A stretch of DNA of 64,000 nt from Paludibacteraceae bacterium (GTDB taxonomy: Bacteria; Bacteroidota; Bacteroidia; Bacteroidales; Paludibacteraceae), in NCBI GenBank assembly GCA_024399965.1, contig JAKSNJ010000005.1, positions 1 to 64,000 on the forward strand, given 5' to 3'. A model generated the notes under the pieces. That model was given only the letters and a program-made list of their open reading frames with translations, had not been told where the DNA came from and searched no databases. Of this stretch, positions 1 through 9,777 are shown one piece after another. How positions within the stretch are numbered: position 1 is the first letter of the stretch; each line of letters starts with the position of its first letter. The position numbers and the translations under genes are program-made.

Positions 1-53
1 GCAAATACATTAGAGGCCACAATGGCAGCCAAAATGAGAATAAGTTTTTTCAT
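1..53 (-). CDS. N-terminus of a secreted protein, cut by the window edge
   Basis: Reading leftward from the ATG at 53-51 gives MKKLILILAAIVASNVFA, a typical signal peptide: two lysines, a hydrophobic core and an A-x-A-like end. The rest lies outside the window, so the product is unknown. It follows the DUF1016 gene on the same strand after a 32 nt gap, so the two could be co-transcribed. Confidence 0.55.
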   Translation of the reverse strand, partial: MKKLILILAAIVASNVF

Positions 54-85
54 AATGTTTATATTTAGTTGTTCGTCACCGCTTA

Positions 86-1264
86 TTAACCTTGTTGTTC
101 AAGAAGGGCTTGCAGTTGATCCTTAGACGGCAAGACCTGCAGCACTTCTTCATCAATCTCGTCCGCTGTCTTATAGGTAGCGACACCCATCGGTTGACGG
201 AAGTCTTGCATCACATACTCTACGTACGCTTTGTCTGCGCTCTTGCAGAGAATGATACCAACCGGTTCTTTCTCACCATCACGTTTGTCATCGTCATTTA
301 AGATGCGCAGGTAAGCACTGAGTTGAGCAAGATATGCCACTTTAAATGGTCCATTCTTAAGTTCAAACACCACCAAACGTTGCAAGTCGCGATTGTAGAA
401 CAATAAATCCAACCAATGGTCATGTCCCAATTTGTCGTAATGTACCTGATTGCCACAAAATGTGAACCCCTTTCCAAATGTCATAATAAAGTTCTTGACA
501 TTATGCACGATATTCTGCTCAATCACACGCTCATCCACATCTTCATCGCGCATACCCAATTCTTCCACGTTGATAAAGTCCAATAAATACTCATCTTTAA
601 ACATCTGAATAGCACGGTATGCCTGTTTGTAGTCCGGCATAGCAGTAACAAAATTATTGGGCATAGCTCCTTGATGATGGTAGGGCGCTTGTTTCTTAAT
701 CAAATCCTTGACATTATCTGTAGTGGGTTTATAATTGTAACAATAACGGATATAGAAAAGGCGCTCATCAAGGTCTTTAGTGCTCTCAAGGATGCGAATA
801 TGATGTGTAAAACTTAATCCCAAGAACTCTGTCAAAGGGAAGTCCGGCAAATTCGCCAATTGCAATTGGCGAATTGTATTTTGTTCATTATCAGCATCTT
901 TGTGTAATTCGGCAATCGTAATTGCCGTTTTTTGTTCTAATTCGGCAATCGCAATTGCCGAATTAGGTTCCAATGCTATCCATGCCTCATAGAACGTACG
1001 CATATTTTTGAGATGTCGCTCACTAAATCCCCTAAGTCCCGGAAGTTCTTGGCGTAAGTGTTCACTAATTTGACCCAGCATACCTTGACCCCAATTCTTA
1101 TTGCGTGTATTGGCAGACACATAGCGACCTATGCCAAAGTATAACGCCAACTGCTCCTGATTGACCGCTTGCACAGCACGAGCTTGACTTTGCAAGATAG
1201 CAGTTTTGATGGTGTTAACTGCTATCTGAATGTTAGTCAAATTTGTATTCTCTTTTTTATCCAT
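86..1264 (-). CDS. DUF1016 / YhcG-family PD-(D/E)XK nuclease-like protein
   Basis: The 392-residue protein has the two-part layout of the DUF1016 (YhcG) family. The helical N-terminal domain (about residues 35-95) has the typical GIGRYVS...WGQGMLGQISEHL and FSERHLKNMRTFYEAW segments. The C-terminal domain (about 255-345) has the PD-(D/E)XK core with WLDLLFYN followed by VVFELKNG. Members are thought to be mobile-element or restriction-linked nucleases; the substrate is not established. Between the domains (about residues 98-145) is a linker of repeats such as SAIAIAEL and TAITIAEL, encoded by palindromic DNA (850-964). No restriction or toxin partner is adjacent. It has its own promoter at 1322-1353. 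Confidence 0.85.
   Translation of the reverse strand: MDKKENTNLTNIQIAVNTIKTAILQSQARAVQAVNQEQLALYFGIGRYVSANTRNKNWGQGMLGQISEHLRQELPGLRGFSERHLKNMRTFYEAWIALEPNSAIAIAELEQKTAITIAELHKDADNEQNTIRQLQLANLPDFPLTEFLGLSFTHHIRILESTKDLDERLFYIRYCYNYKPTTDNVKDLIKKQAPYHHQGAMPNNFVTAMPDYKQAYRAIQMFKDEYLLDFINVEELGMRDEDVDERVIEQNIVHNVKNFIMTFGKGFTFCGNQVHYDKLGHDHWLDLLFYNRDLQRLVVFELKNGPFKVAYLAQLSAYLRILNDDDKRDGEKEPVGIILCKSADKAYVEYVMQDFRQPMGVATYKTADEIDEEVLQVLPSKDQLQALLEQQG
850..964. repeat. Three palindromic repeats inside the DUF1016 coding region
   Basis: Positions 850-875 form a perfect 26 bp palindrome (arms aattcgccaattg / caattggcgaatt). Positions 910-927 (arms cggcaat / attgccg) and 939-964 (arms aattcggcaat / attgccgaatt, 4 nt loop) are related inverted repeats. 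All three stay in frame and encode the linker between the two protein domains. Confidence 0.8.
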
Positions 1265-1321
1265 TATGACTTTCTCAATATTTGTTATCGCTTATTTTGT
1301 GCGTCACAGCGCTTTGCGCTG

Positions 1322-1353
1322 CAAAGGTACAATATTTTTTTGATATATGCAAA
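1322..1353 (-). promoter_or_regulatory. Bacteroidetes-type promoter for the DUF1016 gene
   Basis: On the minus strand TTTG (1353-1350) is followed after 20 nt by TACCTTTG (1329-1322). The spacer begins CATATATCAAAAAAA, which recurs at several other promoters in the window. Confidence 0.75.
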
Positions 1354-1373
1354 TAAATTTGCACAATGGCAAA

Positions 1374-3275
1374 TCAACGGCGGAGGACTTGGGTCATGCA
1401 GTGGGCGGCACCATAGCCGTCAATGAGCGACTCTAACGGTACCCACTCGACCGTAACACCATTATCCCTAAACGACTGTTGCAACGACTGAGACTGACCC
1501 GCTACCGCCATAATATGCCGTGGGGCTATCGTCAAAAAATTATTGGCATCGTGCATTTCATCTGACTGCTCTATCGGAATAATCGTAAAACCACGTTGGC
1601 GCAGCAAATCAGCAAAACCTACATTCTTGGCAATTAGGCGATAATGCTTCTTGTTGGGCGCACGCGCATACACATCCGCCGTGACATAGTTGGAGTCACC
1701 CGGTAACGCATTTAACCGAGAGGCAACCATCGTACACAGATCGGAATCGATGATATTGAAATGCGTGTCCAAGTGCATCTGCATCTGCCAAAACTTATGG
1801 TCACGAACCACTACCACCGTATCATGCCCAAAAGCGTCTGCTGCCAACATCTGCTGAATGGCCTCCATGTTGGTACGCATACCGCAACCGATAAACGCCA
1901 CCGTACCGGCAGGGATATAGTCCCCACCCTCGAGGCGGCCGTCACCCGTCACTTCATACACAGCCGGAGTGCCTAACTGACGATATACGGCACGCAAAAG
2001 GTCCGTTTCACGGCGACGCTGCAGGGAATTCATATTGCAAATGACATGTCCGCGAGGAGTGGTAATACTCTGGTCACGCATGAAATACAGATTCATCAGC
2101 GGTTGGTGCTCGTAGGTTGCCTCAATGCCGGTGTTATTATCCACCGACGTCAGGTGAACGGTAGGTTGCAACAACAGCACACGAATCAAGTCCTCACGAG
2201 ACATCTCCTGCAAGGTCTGACGGCGGTACGCCTCTCCGTTGGTAGCCGTGTCCGCAGCCGACAAGCCCTTTGTGTCATATACGAGTACCTGCTCCGCCAA
2301 CCGGCGCAAGGTATCTGACGGCATCTGTTGAAGTACCTGCTGCAGGGTAATGACCTGTATGCCGTTCGCCTCCAGTTGCCGGATATAGCCCCGATGTTCC
2401 TGCGCTGCCTTATCTACATCGAAATAGTGCTCAAACAGTCCTGCCGTAGGGTGAACGACGCCGTCAAAGAGTTCAATACCCGGCGTGTGCATGAGAATGA
2501 CACGTGCCGTGTCCCACTCCGCTGTCGGGTACGCATAAGACGTCAGCGCTGCCGAACACTGCCCGTGCGCGCTGCGCAAACGATTATACTCCTGCTGCGC
2601 CTGTTGGAGTTGGTTAAGATAAGCAGGGCTGGTATGCAGACGCGCAAAAGAGGCACTGGACACTACACGAGCAGCATCTACATCACTCTGCCAATGGAAA
2701 CCGGCAATAACACGGCTCTGACCGTACTCATAGCCCTCCTTGAGTATCGTATCCTGAGCAGCAGGATTGATTTCACACAGAACGAGCGCAGTCGTCCAAC
2801 CCAACGTAGTATGACCCGACGGATAGGAGCCGTTATTGAGCAAACCGGCTTCTTCTTCGGGCACCAGCGTGGGCTCATAATACACCATATATGGCCGTGG
2901 ACGCATATACTCCTTTTTCGCGTCGATACAGCCAAAACTGGCGGTATAAGTGGCTTCACTCAACAGTTTCCACAGTTGGGGCGTATTGGTAGGAGATATA
3001 TCTACCCCCATTATCGGAGAGAAAATCTCCGCCATCCGTTTGATACCAAATTCGGCATCTAAACGTGCCTTTTCACCACGAGGCGTATTGCGCATACTCT
3101 TGCCCCACAGATACATAACAGAATCATGCGCAAAGCGTATATCCCCCCGTTGCGGAGGTGCCGGCAAATAATGCAGGGCATTCGGCATCTCGGGGACAGT
3201 AAAATACGGCAACGGTCGCTGTGCCATCAGACACAGCGACACGCACGCTATACACAGACAATAAAGTCGTTTCAT
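1374..3275 (-). CDS. Secreted class A acid phosphatase (PAP2) fused to an arginine deiminase-type domain
   Basis: The 633-residue protein has a signal peptide (1-18). An N-terminal PAP2/class A acid phosphatase domain follows, with KKEYMRPRP (120-128), GSYPSGHT (149-156) and SRVIAGFHWQSD (187-198), the three phosphatase signature blocks. From about residue 256 it reads as an arginine deiminase/amidinotransferase fold: RVILMHTPG at its start, YFMRDQ (397-402), LEGGD (448-452), HLDTHF (501-506) and a terminal GYGAAHCMT with the candidate nucleophile Cys626. All the key positions of both enzymes seem present, so both halves may be active, probably in the periplasm. The ATG lies 6 bp after the stop of V-ATPase subunit K, so it looks like the last gene of that operon. 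No transporter or arginine catabolic gene is adjacent. Confidence 0.85.
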   Translation of the reverse strand: MKRLYCLCIACVSLCLMAQRPLPYFTVPEMPNALHYLPAPPQRGDIRFAHDSVMYLWGKSMRNTPRGEKARLDAEFGIKRMAEIFSPIMGVDISPTNTPQLWKLLSEATYTASFGCIDAKKEYMRPRPYMVYYEPTLVPEEEAGLLNNGSYPSGHTTLGWTTALVLCEINPAAQDTILKEGYEYGQSRVIAGFHWQSDVDAARVVSSASFARLHTSPAYLNQLQQAQQEYNRLRSAHGQCSAALTSYAYPTAEWDTARVILMHTPGIELFDGVVHPTAGLFEHYFDVDKAAQEHRGYIRQLEANGIQVITLQQVLQQMPSDTLRRLAEQVLVYDTKGLSAADTATNGEAYRRQTLQEMSREDLIRVLLLQPTVHLTSVDNNTGIEATYEHQPLMNLYFMRDQSITTPRGHVICNMNSLQRRRETDLLRAVYRQLGTPAVYEVTGDGRLEGGDYIPAGTVAFIGCGMRTNMEAIQQMLAADAFGHDTVVVVRDHKFWQMQMHLDTHFNIIDSDLCTMVASRLNALPGDSNYVTADVYARAPNKKHYRLIAKNVGFADLLRQRGFTIIPIEQSDEMHDANNFLTIAPRHIMAVAGQSQSLQQSFRDNGVTVEWVPLESLIDGYGAAHCMTQVLRR

Positions 3276-3281
3276 AAGGGG

Positions 3282-3758
<477 letters not shown>

Positions 3759-5507
3759 TTAATTAGTTATTTTTTTAAACGGTTGATACTCCAATCCACC
3801 ACCCTCAAAGCCGGCGTTCTTGTAGAACTCGACAAACGTCAGACGCATGGGGTGAACGACAGACGAGATAAGGCACAGACCAAAGTTCAGGGAGTGACCA
3901 AACAGCATAATCAGTACCATCGGCAACCAGCCAATCCACGGATTCATGCTTGCCTGCAACTGCAATGCCAACGAATTGAAGACATTACCCAATATACCAC
4001 CTGCCAAGCCAAGGGCAAACAGACGGATATAACTCAAGATGTCTCCCAATAGTCCGCTAATCATGTTGTACGTGCCCCAAAGACCACCTCCTATGTTGAG
4101 CACAAGGAACTTGCGGTCCGGATCACTATAGAACAAAATGCCTAACGCACATAGTCCGAACAAAGCATAAAAGAGGTAATTACCGATTGGTGACAACGAG
4201 GAAGCCACAATGAGCCACACGATTAAGCCCACCAAGCCAACCAACCAAGCCAAGTCATATACGGCGTACTTGAAACCGCGTTGTATGCTGGTTTTCACCA
4301 CCTTAAAGCCCATTGCAAAGAGGATTTGGAATATACCTATCAGCACTGCAAATGCCATCAATGGGTGGTAACTGCCACCTGCAAACTGTACCGAACAATT
4401 GGTTTGCGTAATGAAGTATTGGCGAATCGGTGCCAAGCAGGCCACCTTCTCCAATTCAATGCCGAAGAACATGCCCGTCAAGATACCCACCACCGCCGTG
4501 GAGATACCCAAAAAGACAGCCATCCAACCCCACTCTTTCATCGACGGCTTCTTGGTAATCAGGAAGATACCGGCAGCCAAGACGAGTAAGCCATAACCGC
4601 CATCGCCCAAGCATAAACCGAAGAACAGAGTGAAGAACGGCGCCAAGAAAGGCGTTGGGTCCAGTTCGGTATAGTTAGGCAAGGAATAGAGCCGTGTAAT
4701 CGGTTCAAATAGGCGTGCAAAGAAGCCGTTTTTGAGTTGAATAGGCGTCACATCTTCCGCACTCGGCGTTTCTTGCTCGTAGTAGCATTCCAAGGTCTCC
4801 AAGCGCTGATTAAGCGCATCGGTCATATCCTCGGGACAGTAGCCCTCCAAGAGTTTGAGCGCACCCTCTGCCATCGTATCCGACGACAAAGTAACACGCT
4901 GCCAATCAATCTGTTGATTTACCTCATTCAATTCGGCTTGCGTAGTAGCAAGGTTGGCTACCTGCCATGCCTCGATACGCGCCTGAGCAGCCGTAAGCAG
5001 GCCATTCAGCGCCTCAACATCTTTGAGCAAATCGGCAGACGACTTATCGTTCAGTTTCTCCGGAGTTACCTCTTCACTCTCAACGGGTTGCAACGCTACG
5101 AAATATGCCTTACCACCGGCATCTGCTACGCGGATACCCCAATCTTCGTTCCATCTCGCGCTCGTACACGTGTAGTAATACAAGGTATAGCCGGCTTGCT
5201 GCAACGCATCTAACTGCTCCTTCTTGAAGTCACCCCACACTTCCATCCTTTTGGCTTCGGCACGTATGGCGTCTATTTGGGCAATTACTTGGTCACGCTC
5301 CTTGATGAGTTGGTCAGGGGCACCCTGCGCAATAATATGCTCCAACTCTTCCTTGCGCGCAAAAGCGGCTTGCAGGGCCTCATCGTCTGCCATGCCTTCA
5401 CGCTTGAGGGTAACATGCACCACCCCCACTTCGCGCAACTGCTCGAGGAAATGCTCATAACGAGAGGACATCACCAAGAAGGTGTATTTTTTCATTTTGG
5501 TAATCAT
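3759..5507 (-). CDS. ntpI: V-type ATPase subunit I (a-subunit, ion channel half)
   Basis: The 582-residue protein has a soluble, coiled-coil-rich N-terminal half and a C-terminal half of about seven membrane helices, as expected for the stator/a-subunit. The essential arginine is Arg495 in LSYIRLFALGLAGG. It forms the ion half-channels against the K ring. Its start overlaps the end of subunit D by 4 bp (ATGA), implying coupled translation. A second Met at residue 5 (MKKYTF) is an alternative start. Confidence 0.93.
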   Translation of the reverse strand: MITKMKKYTFLVMSSRYEHFLEQLREVGVVHVTLKREGMADDEALQAAFARKEELEHIIAQGAPDQLIKERDQVIAQIDAIRAEAKRMEVWGDFKKEQLDALQQAGYTLYYYTCTSARWNEDWGIRVADAGGKAYFVALQPVESEEVTPEKLNDKSSADLLKDVEALNGLLTAAQARIEAWQVANLATTQAELNEVNQQIDWQRVTLSSDTMAEGALKLLEGYCPEDMTDALNQRLETLECYYEQETPSAEDVTPIQLKNGFFARLFEPITRLYSLPNYTELDPTPFLAPFFTLFFGLCLGDGGYGLLVLAAGIFLITKKPSMKEWGWMAVFLGISTAVVGILTGMFFGIELEKVACLAPIRQYFITQTNCSVQFAGGSYHPLMAFAVLIGIFQILFAMGFKVVKTSIQRGFKYAVYDLAWLVGLVGLIVWLIVASSLSPIGNYLFYALFGLCALGILFYSDPDRKFLVLNIGGGLWGTYNMISGLLGDILSYIRLFALGLAGGILGNVFNSLALQLQASMNPWIGWLPMVLIMLFGHSLNFGLCLISSVVHPMRLTFVEFYKNAGFEGGGLEYQPFKKITN

Positions 5508-6127
5508 GCCATTACCTCCTTTCTTGCTTCTTCGGCTGCCATACGTTCACGCTTACCTTTCACGATTTTCTGACTGGACTTGCTCAGGTTTTCCTCGTCC
5601 TCCATAAACCGCTTGATTTTACGGATAGCGTCTTGATAGCCGGGTATCTGCACCTTCTCAAAGAGGTTGACTTTCTGCGTCGTCTTCTTACGGGCATACT
5701 CGAGCAAATCCACTTTGCGGCGCACAAACTCCTGCCGAATACCTACATCGGCAATGGCTTTGAGTTGCTCAAAGCCGTCTGCAAACCACTTGGGGGAGGA
5801 GAAGATGTTGAATGGCTTGGTGAAATAAACCACCTCGTCCAGCATCGGCACACGCACGCCCGCAATCTTCTTGACGGACATACGCACATCGTCCACGTGA
5901 ATGAGCGAGGTGTCAAATTCTCCCCAAAGCGCAATCATCTGGTCGTAATCCTTAATGCGGCTGTTGACCTCCTCGTCCAGCGCCTTGATTTCGTCCTTGG
6001 CGCGCTTCACTTCGAGGCGCAGGGCGGTCTCTTTGCTCTGTAACGTAGGAAGCGTGCGTTGCCGCATCTTAAGGTCCTTTTCCAGCGTTTGCAGGGATGT
6101 TTTATTAAATTGATATTGTATAGCCAT
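5504..6127 (-). CDS. ntpD: V-type ATPase subunit D (central stalk)
   Basis: This 207-residue protein is rich in charged helices at both ends, the antiparallel coiled-coil of the rotor shaft (N-terminal NKTSLQTLEKDLKMRQRTLPTLQSK region; C-terminal KVNLFEKVQIPGYQDAIRKIKRF). It turns inside the A3B3 head. Its ATG overlaps the TAA of subunit B by one base (TAATG), and its stop overlaps the next gene, so translation is probably coupled through B-D-I. Confidence 0.93.
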   Translation of the reverse strand: MAIQYQFNKTSLQTLEKDLKMRQRTLPTLQSKETALRLEVKRAKDEIKALDEEVNSRIKDYDQMIALWGEFDTSLIHVDDVRMSVKKIAGVRVPMLDEVVYFTKPFNIFSSPKWFADGFEQLKAIADVGIRQEFVRRKVDLLEYARKKTTQKVNLFEKVQIPGYQDAIRKIKRFMEDEENLSKSSQKIVKGKRERMAAEEARKEVMA

Positions 6128-7449
6128 TATTTCCAGTATTTATCCACAAGGGCTTGCTTGATGTTCACCTCTTCGGGCTTGAAGTACTTGGCAAAGAGCG
6201 ACCAAGCGATATCCAACATCTGTGTCGTATTGATATTCACATCAATTGCCAAAATATCGTTGGAATACTCCTTGGCGAACCTGAGGCAGCGCTCATCGTA
6301 GTCAGTCAGGTCAAAACCGTTCTCCTGCTTGGTCTTGGCATTGGCGGCATCGGCATACAGACGCACGGCAGCGTTCATCACTTGCGGGTGGTCTTCACGT
6401 GTTTTCTTACCGGCTACCAACTGTTTCAAACGAGACAGCGAACGGAACGGATCAACGATGACTTTACCGATATCGCTGTCACGACGCAAATACAACTGAC
6501 CCTCGGTGATATAACCCGTGTTATCAGGAATAGCGTGCGTGATATCACCGCCGGACAAGGTGGTCACGGCAATAATCGTTATACTGCCACCGCCGGCTTC
6601 CTCGGGGAACTGCACGGCTTTTTCGTATATCTTGGCAAGGTCCGAATAGAGCGAACCGGGCATAGAGTCTTTACTGGGGATTTGGTCCATACGGTTGGAC
6701 ACGATGGCAAGGGCATCGGCATAAAGCGTCATATCGGTCAGCAGTACCAACACTTTCTGGTGCTTCTGCACAGCAAAGTACTCAGCCGCAGCCAGTGCCA
6801 TATCAGGAATAAGCAAACGCTCAACGGCAGGGTTCTCGGTTGTATTCACGAAGGACACGATACGGTCCAGCACACCGGCGTTCGCAAAGACATTCTTAAA
6901 ATACAGATAGTCATCGTTGGTCAGTCCCATACCGCCCAAGATAATCTTATCTACCTGCGCACGGAGGGCCACATTGGCCATGACTTGGTTGTAGGGCTGG
7001 TCGGGGTCAGCAAAGAAAGGAATCTTCTGACCGGACACGAGGGTGTTATTTAGGTCAATACCGGCAATACCCGTTGCGATTAACTCGGACGGCTGTTTAC
7101 GGCGCACGGGGTTAACGGACGGACCGCCTATCTCAACCTCTTCACCCTCGACGGCAGGTCCACCATCAATAGGGTCACCGTAGGCGTTTAAGAAACGTCC
7201 TGCCAGTTGGTCACTCACTTTCAGCGACGGGGCTTTGCCCAAGAAAACAACTTCGGCATTGGTCGGAATACCTTCCGTACCTTGGAAAACCTGTAGGGTT
7301 ACTTCATCACCCATAATCTTAACGACTTGGGCGAGTTTGCCATTTACGGTAGCGAGTTCATCGTTACCTACTCCTTCCGCCTTCAAGGAACAAGTCGCCT
7401 TGGTGATAGCGGTGATTTGCGTAAAAATCTTTTGAAATGCTTTTGCCAT
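6127..7449 (-). CDS. ntpB: V-type ATPase subunit B (regulatory head subunit)
   Basis: The 440-residue protein matches the non-catalytic B subunit in length and sequence: SGQKIPFFADPDQPYNQV, LLLTDMTLYADAL-like and SLYSDLAKIYEKAV blocks, with no classical P-loop. It alternates with subunit A in the A3B3 hexamer. It lies 5 bp after subunit A and overlaps subunit D by one base. Confidence 0.94.
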   Translation of the reverse strand: MAKAFQKIFTQITAITKATCSLKAEGVGNDELATVNGKLAQVVKIMGDEVTLQVFQGTEGIPTNAEVVFLGKAPSLKVSDQLAGRFLNAYGDPIDGGPAVEGEEVEIGGPSVNPVRRKQPSELIATGIAGIDLNNTLVSGQKIPFFADPDQPYNQVMANVALRAQVDKIILGGMGLTNDDYLYFKNVFANAGVLDRIVSFVNTTENPAVERLLIPDMALAAAEYFAVQKHQKVLVLLTDMTLYADALAIVSNRMDQIPSKDSMPGSLYSDLAKIYEKAVQFPEEAGGGSITIIAVTTLSGGDITHAIPDNTGYITEGQLYLRRDSDIGKVIVDPFRSLSRLKQLVAGKKTREDHPQVMNAAVRLYADAANAKTKQENGFDLTDYDERCLRFAKEYSNDILAIDVNINTTQMLDIAWSLFAKYFKPEEVNIKQALVDKYWK

Positions 7450-7454
7450 AGTCG

Positions 7455-9212
7455 TTATTTTTTGATTTGCTTTTCAGCAAGAAGTTCATTTAGTTTCTTT
7501 TGGTAGTTCTCAAAGTCTGCACTGTGGAACTCACTGTAGTTCATCTGTTTGCAGAGGTTGATAATACGTTTGAAATAATCCATCACATCGAGGAACTTAT
7601 CAAAGTCATAGTCCGAGTGGCAGATATTCATCACCAAATCCAACATATAACGCTGACGCTCCAACGGGCAAACAGCATCTATCTTATCGAAGGCGTCCTG
7701 CTGCAAGATAACGAAGTCGATAACCTCGCTCTTCCAGAACTCCTCGTGGTAATCAACAGGCACACCGTCATCACCCAAGATGTTGATTTGCTCCTGAATC
7801 TCCTTACCGCGCTGCAGATAGGTCTTCATCTCGTTGACCTTGCCAATCCATTGGTCGTCAATCAGGTTGGAGATATACTCAGCGAACTCAGGGTACTCAA
7901 TGTATTTGGAATAGGAGTCGATGGGGTTCACAGCCGGATAACGCTTGTGGTCAGCACGGGCTTGCTCCAAAGCGTAGAAGCAACGTGCCACTTTCTTCGT
8001 ACCCTCCGTAACGGGCTCTTTCAGGTTACCGCCGGCAGGAGATACGGTACCGAGGAAGGTAACCGAACCGGTCTTGCCGTTGTTCAGATATACGAAACCT
8101 GCGCGGGCGTAGAAAGCACCGATAATAGCACTCAAGTCCATCGGGAAGGCGTCTTGTCCGGGCAACTCTTCCATACGGTTGGACATCTCACGCAAGGCCT
8201 GTGCCCAACGGGAAGTAGAGTCAGCCATCAGCAACACACGCAGTCCCATTGAACGATAGTATTCGGCGATGGTCATAGACGTATATACAGACGCCTCACG
8301 ACTGGCAACAGGCATGTTGGACGTATTGGCAATAATGATGGTACGCTCCATCAGTTTGCGTCCTGTATGCGGGTCTTCCAATTCGGGGAACTCGGTAAAC
8401 GTCTCCACCACCTCGTTGGCACGCTCACCGCAGGCAGCAATAATCACGATGTCTGCCTCGGCTTGCTTGGAAATAGCGTGTTGCAGCACGGTCTTACCCG
8501 TTCCGAAAGGACCCGGGATAAAGCCCGTACCACCCTCGCAAATGGGGTTGGCGGTATCAATAGTGCGCACGCCGGTCTCAAGCAGTTTGAATGGCCGCGG
8601 TTTGGATTTATAGGCGAGAATGGCTTTCTTCACAGGCCACTTCTGTACCATGGTAACAATGTGGTCATTGCCCTCGGAATCGGTCAGCACGGCGATAGTG
8701 TCTTCTATCTTGTACTCACCGGCAGCCACGATAGACTTCACCGTATAAGTGCCTTCAAACACAAAGGGCACCATAATTTTGTGGGGTTGGTGGTTCTCGT
8801 CCACCTCACCCAGCCATGCAGCGGCTTCTACCTTGTCGCCCACCTTGGCAATCGGTTCAAACTTCCAAAGTTTGTCCTTGTCCAATGGGAAGTTATATTC
8901 GCCACGTTTGAGGAACACACCCGTCAGTTTATCGAGGTCGTTCTGCAAACCGTCGTAGTTACGGCTCAGCAGACCCGGGCCGAGTGTAACCTCAAGCATG
9001 TGACCGGTGAACTCTACCGTATTGCCCACTTTCAGGCCACGGGTTGACTCAAAGACCTGAACGAATACGTTTTCGCCGGTTACCTTAATCACCTCTGCCA
9101 TCAGTTTGGTGTCACCCACTGATATATAGGCGATTTCGTTTTGTGATACAGGACCATCTACTACCACCGTTACGAGGTTGGAGATGATACCCTTTACTTT
9201 TCCTGTTGTCAT
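7455..9212 (-). CDS. ntpA: V-type ATPase catalytic subunit A
   Basis: This 585-residue catalytic subunit carries the P-loop GPFGTGKT (234-241), followed by CGERANEVVE and the ADSTSRWAQALREMSNRMEELPG block. It also has the long insertion of about 90 residues before the P-loop that separates V-type A from F-type beta. It hydrolyses or synthesises ATP in the V1 head. Order and spacing agree with Bacteroides V-ATPase operons. No F or G subunit gene is visible in the operon. Confidence 0.96.
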   Translation of the reverse strand: MTTGKVKGIISNLVTVVVDGPVSQNEIAYISVGDTKLMAEVIKVTGENVFVQVFESTRGLKVGNTVEFTGHMLEVTLGPGLLSRNYDGLQNDLDKLTGVFLKRGEYNFPLDKDKLWKFEPIAKVGDKVEAAAWLGEVDENHQPHKIMVPFVFEGTYTVKSIVAAGEYKIEDTIAVLTDSEGNDHIVTMVQKWPVKKAILAYKSKPRPFKLLETGVRTIDTANPICEGGTGFIPGPFGTGKTVLQHAISKQAEADIVIIAACGERANEVVETFTEFPELEDPHTGRKLMERTIIIANTSNMPVASREASVYTSMTIAEYYRSMGLRVLLMADSTSRWAQALREMSNRMEELPGQDAFPMDLSAIIGAFYARAGFVYLNNGKTGSVTFLGTVSPAGGNLKEPVTEGTKKVARCFYALEQARADHKRYPAVNPIDSYSKYIEYPEFAEYISNLIDDQWIGKVNEMKTYLQRGKEIQEQINILGDDGVPVDYHEEFWKSEVIDFVILQQDAFDKIDAVCPLERQRYMLDLVMNICHSDYDFDKFLDVMDYFKRIINLCKQMNYSEFHSADFENYQKKLNELLAEKQIKK

Positions 9213-9232
9213 TATATTTACAATTTTATCAT

Positions 9233-9766
9233 TTACAATTTACCATTGATGCCTTGTTTCATGTCCGCAACTATTTCGCGGAACACCTTTTCCCCGACTT
9301 CCTTGGTCAGCACGTCCCAGCGGCAGAGCATCTGCATCTCCAAATAATACGCCAACACGTTCTCCAAAGAGAAGATTATCATTTGGGTACGCTCCTCCAG
9401 CCACTTAAAACGGATGGCATCTATCTGCCGTTCCCGTTCATACAAGTTGGCTATCTGGCTCAGGGCTTTTACCTCAGAATCGATGTCGGTGGGCATTTCG
9501 CCCAAGATGTTCTTCTTGAGGTCGAAACCATGCTTACGGCAAATCTCTGCCGTGAGTACGTTATTCAAGTCGCGGTTGAATAGTTGCCAGTCCTTGATGA
9601 ACTCGCACACTCCGTACGAGGCGCGCAGTTTCATCAGGCGCAACTGCTCCTTGTCGCTATCCTTCAGCGTTTCGTCCAACAGCACGTCCAAAGCGTCCAT
9701 TGTCATAGGCGCTTTATCTCCGGCTTTTATCTCCGGCAGACTTGCTATCAAGTATTCGTATCCCAT
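9233..9766 (-). CDS. DUF2764 protein of the V-ATPase operon (subunit C-like)
   Basis: The 177-residue protein begins MGYEYLIASLPEI and is mostly helical, matching the DUF2764 proteins that sit between subunits E and A in Bacteroidetes V-ATPase operons. From its position it is presumed to stand in for subunit C, which links the rotor to the membrane ring, but the sequence itself does not prove this. It lies 11 bp after subunit E and 20 bp before subunit A. Confidence 0.8.
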   Translation of the reverse strand: MGYEYLIASLPEIKAGDKAPMTMDALDVLLDETLKDSDKEQLRLMKLRASYGVCEFIKDWQLFNRDLNNVLTAEICRKHGFDLKKNILGEMPTDIDSEVKALSQIANLYERERQIDAIRFKWLEERTQMIIFSLENVLAYYLEMQMLCRWDVLTKEVGEKVFREIVADMKQGINGKL

Positions 9767-9777
9767 AGTTGTATAGC

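Noticed and set aside
2328..3062. Long plus-strand frame of 244 codons
   Set aside because: It lies entirely antisense to the phosphatase-deiminase fusion, whose catalytic motifs are clear, and has no recognisable protein features.
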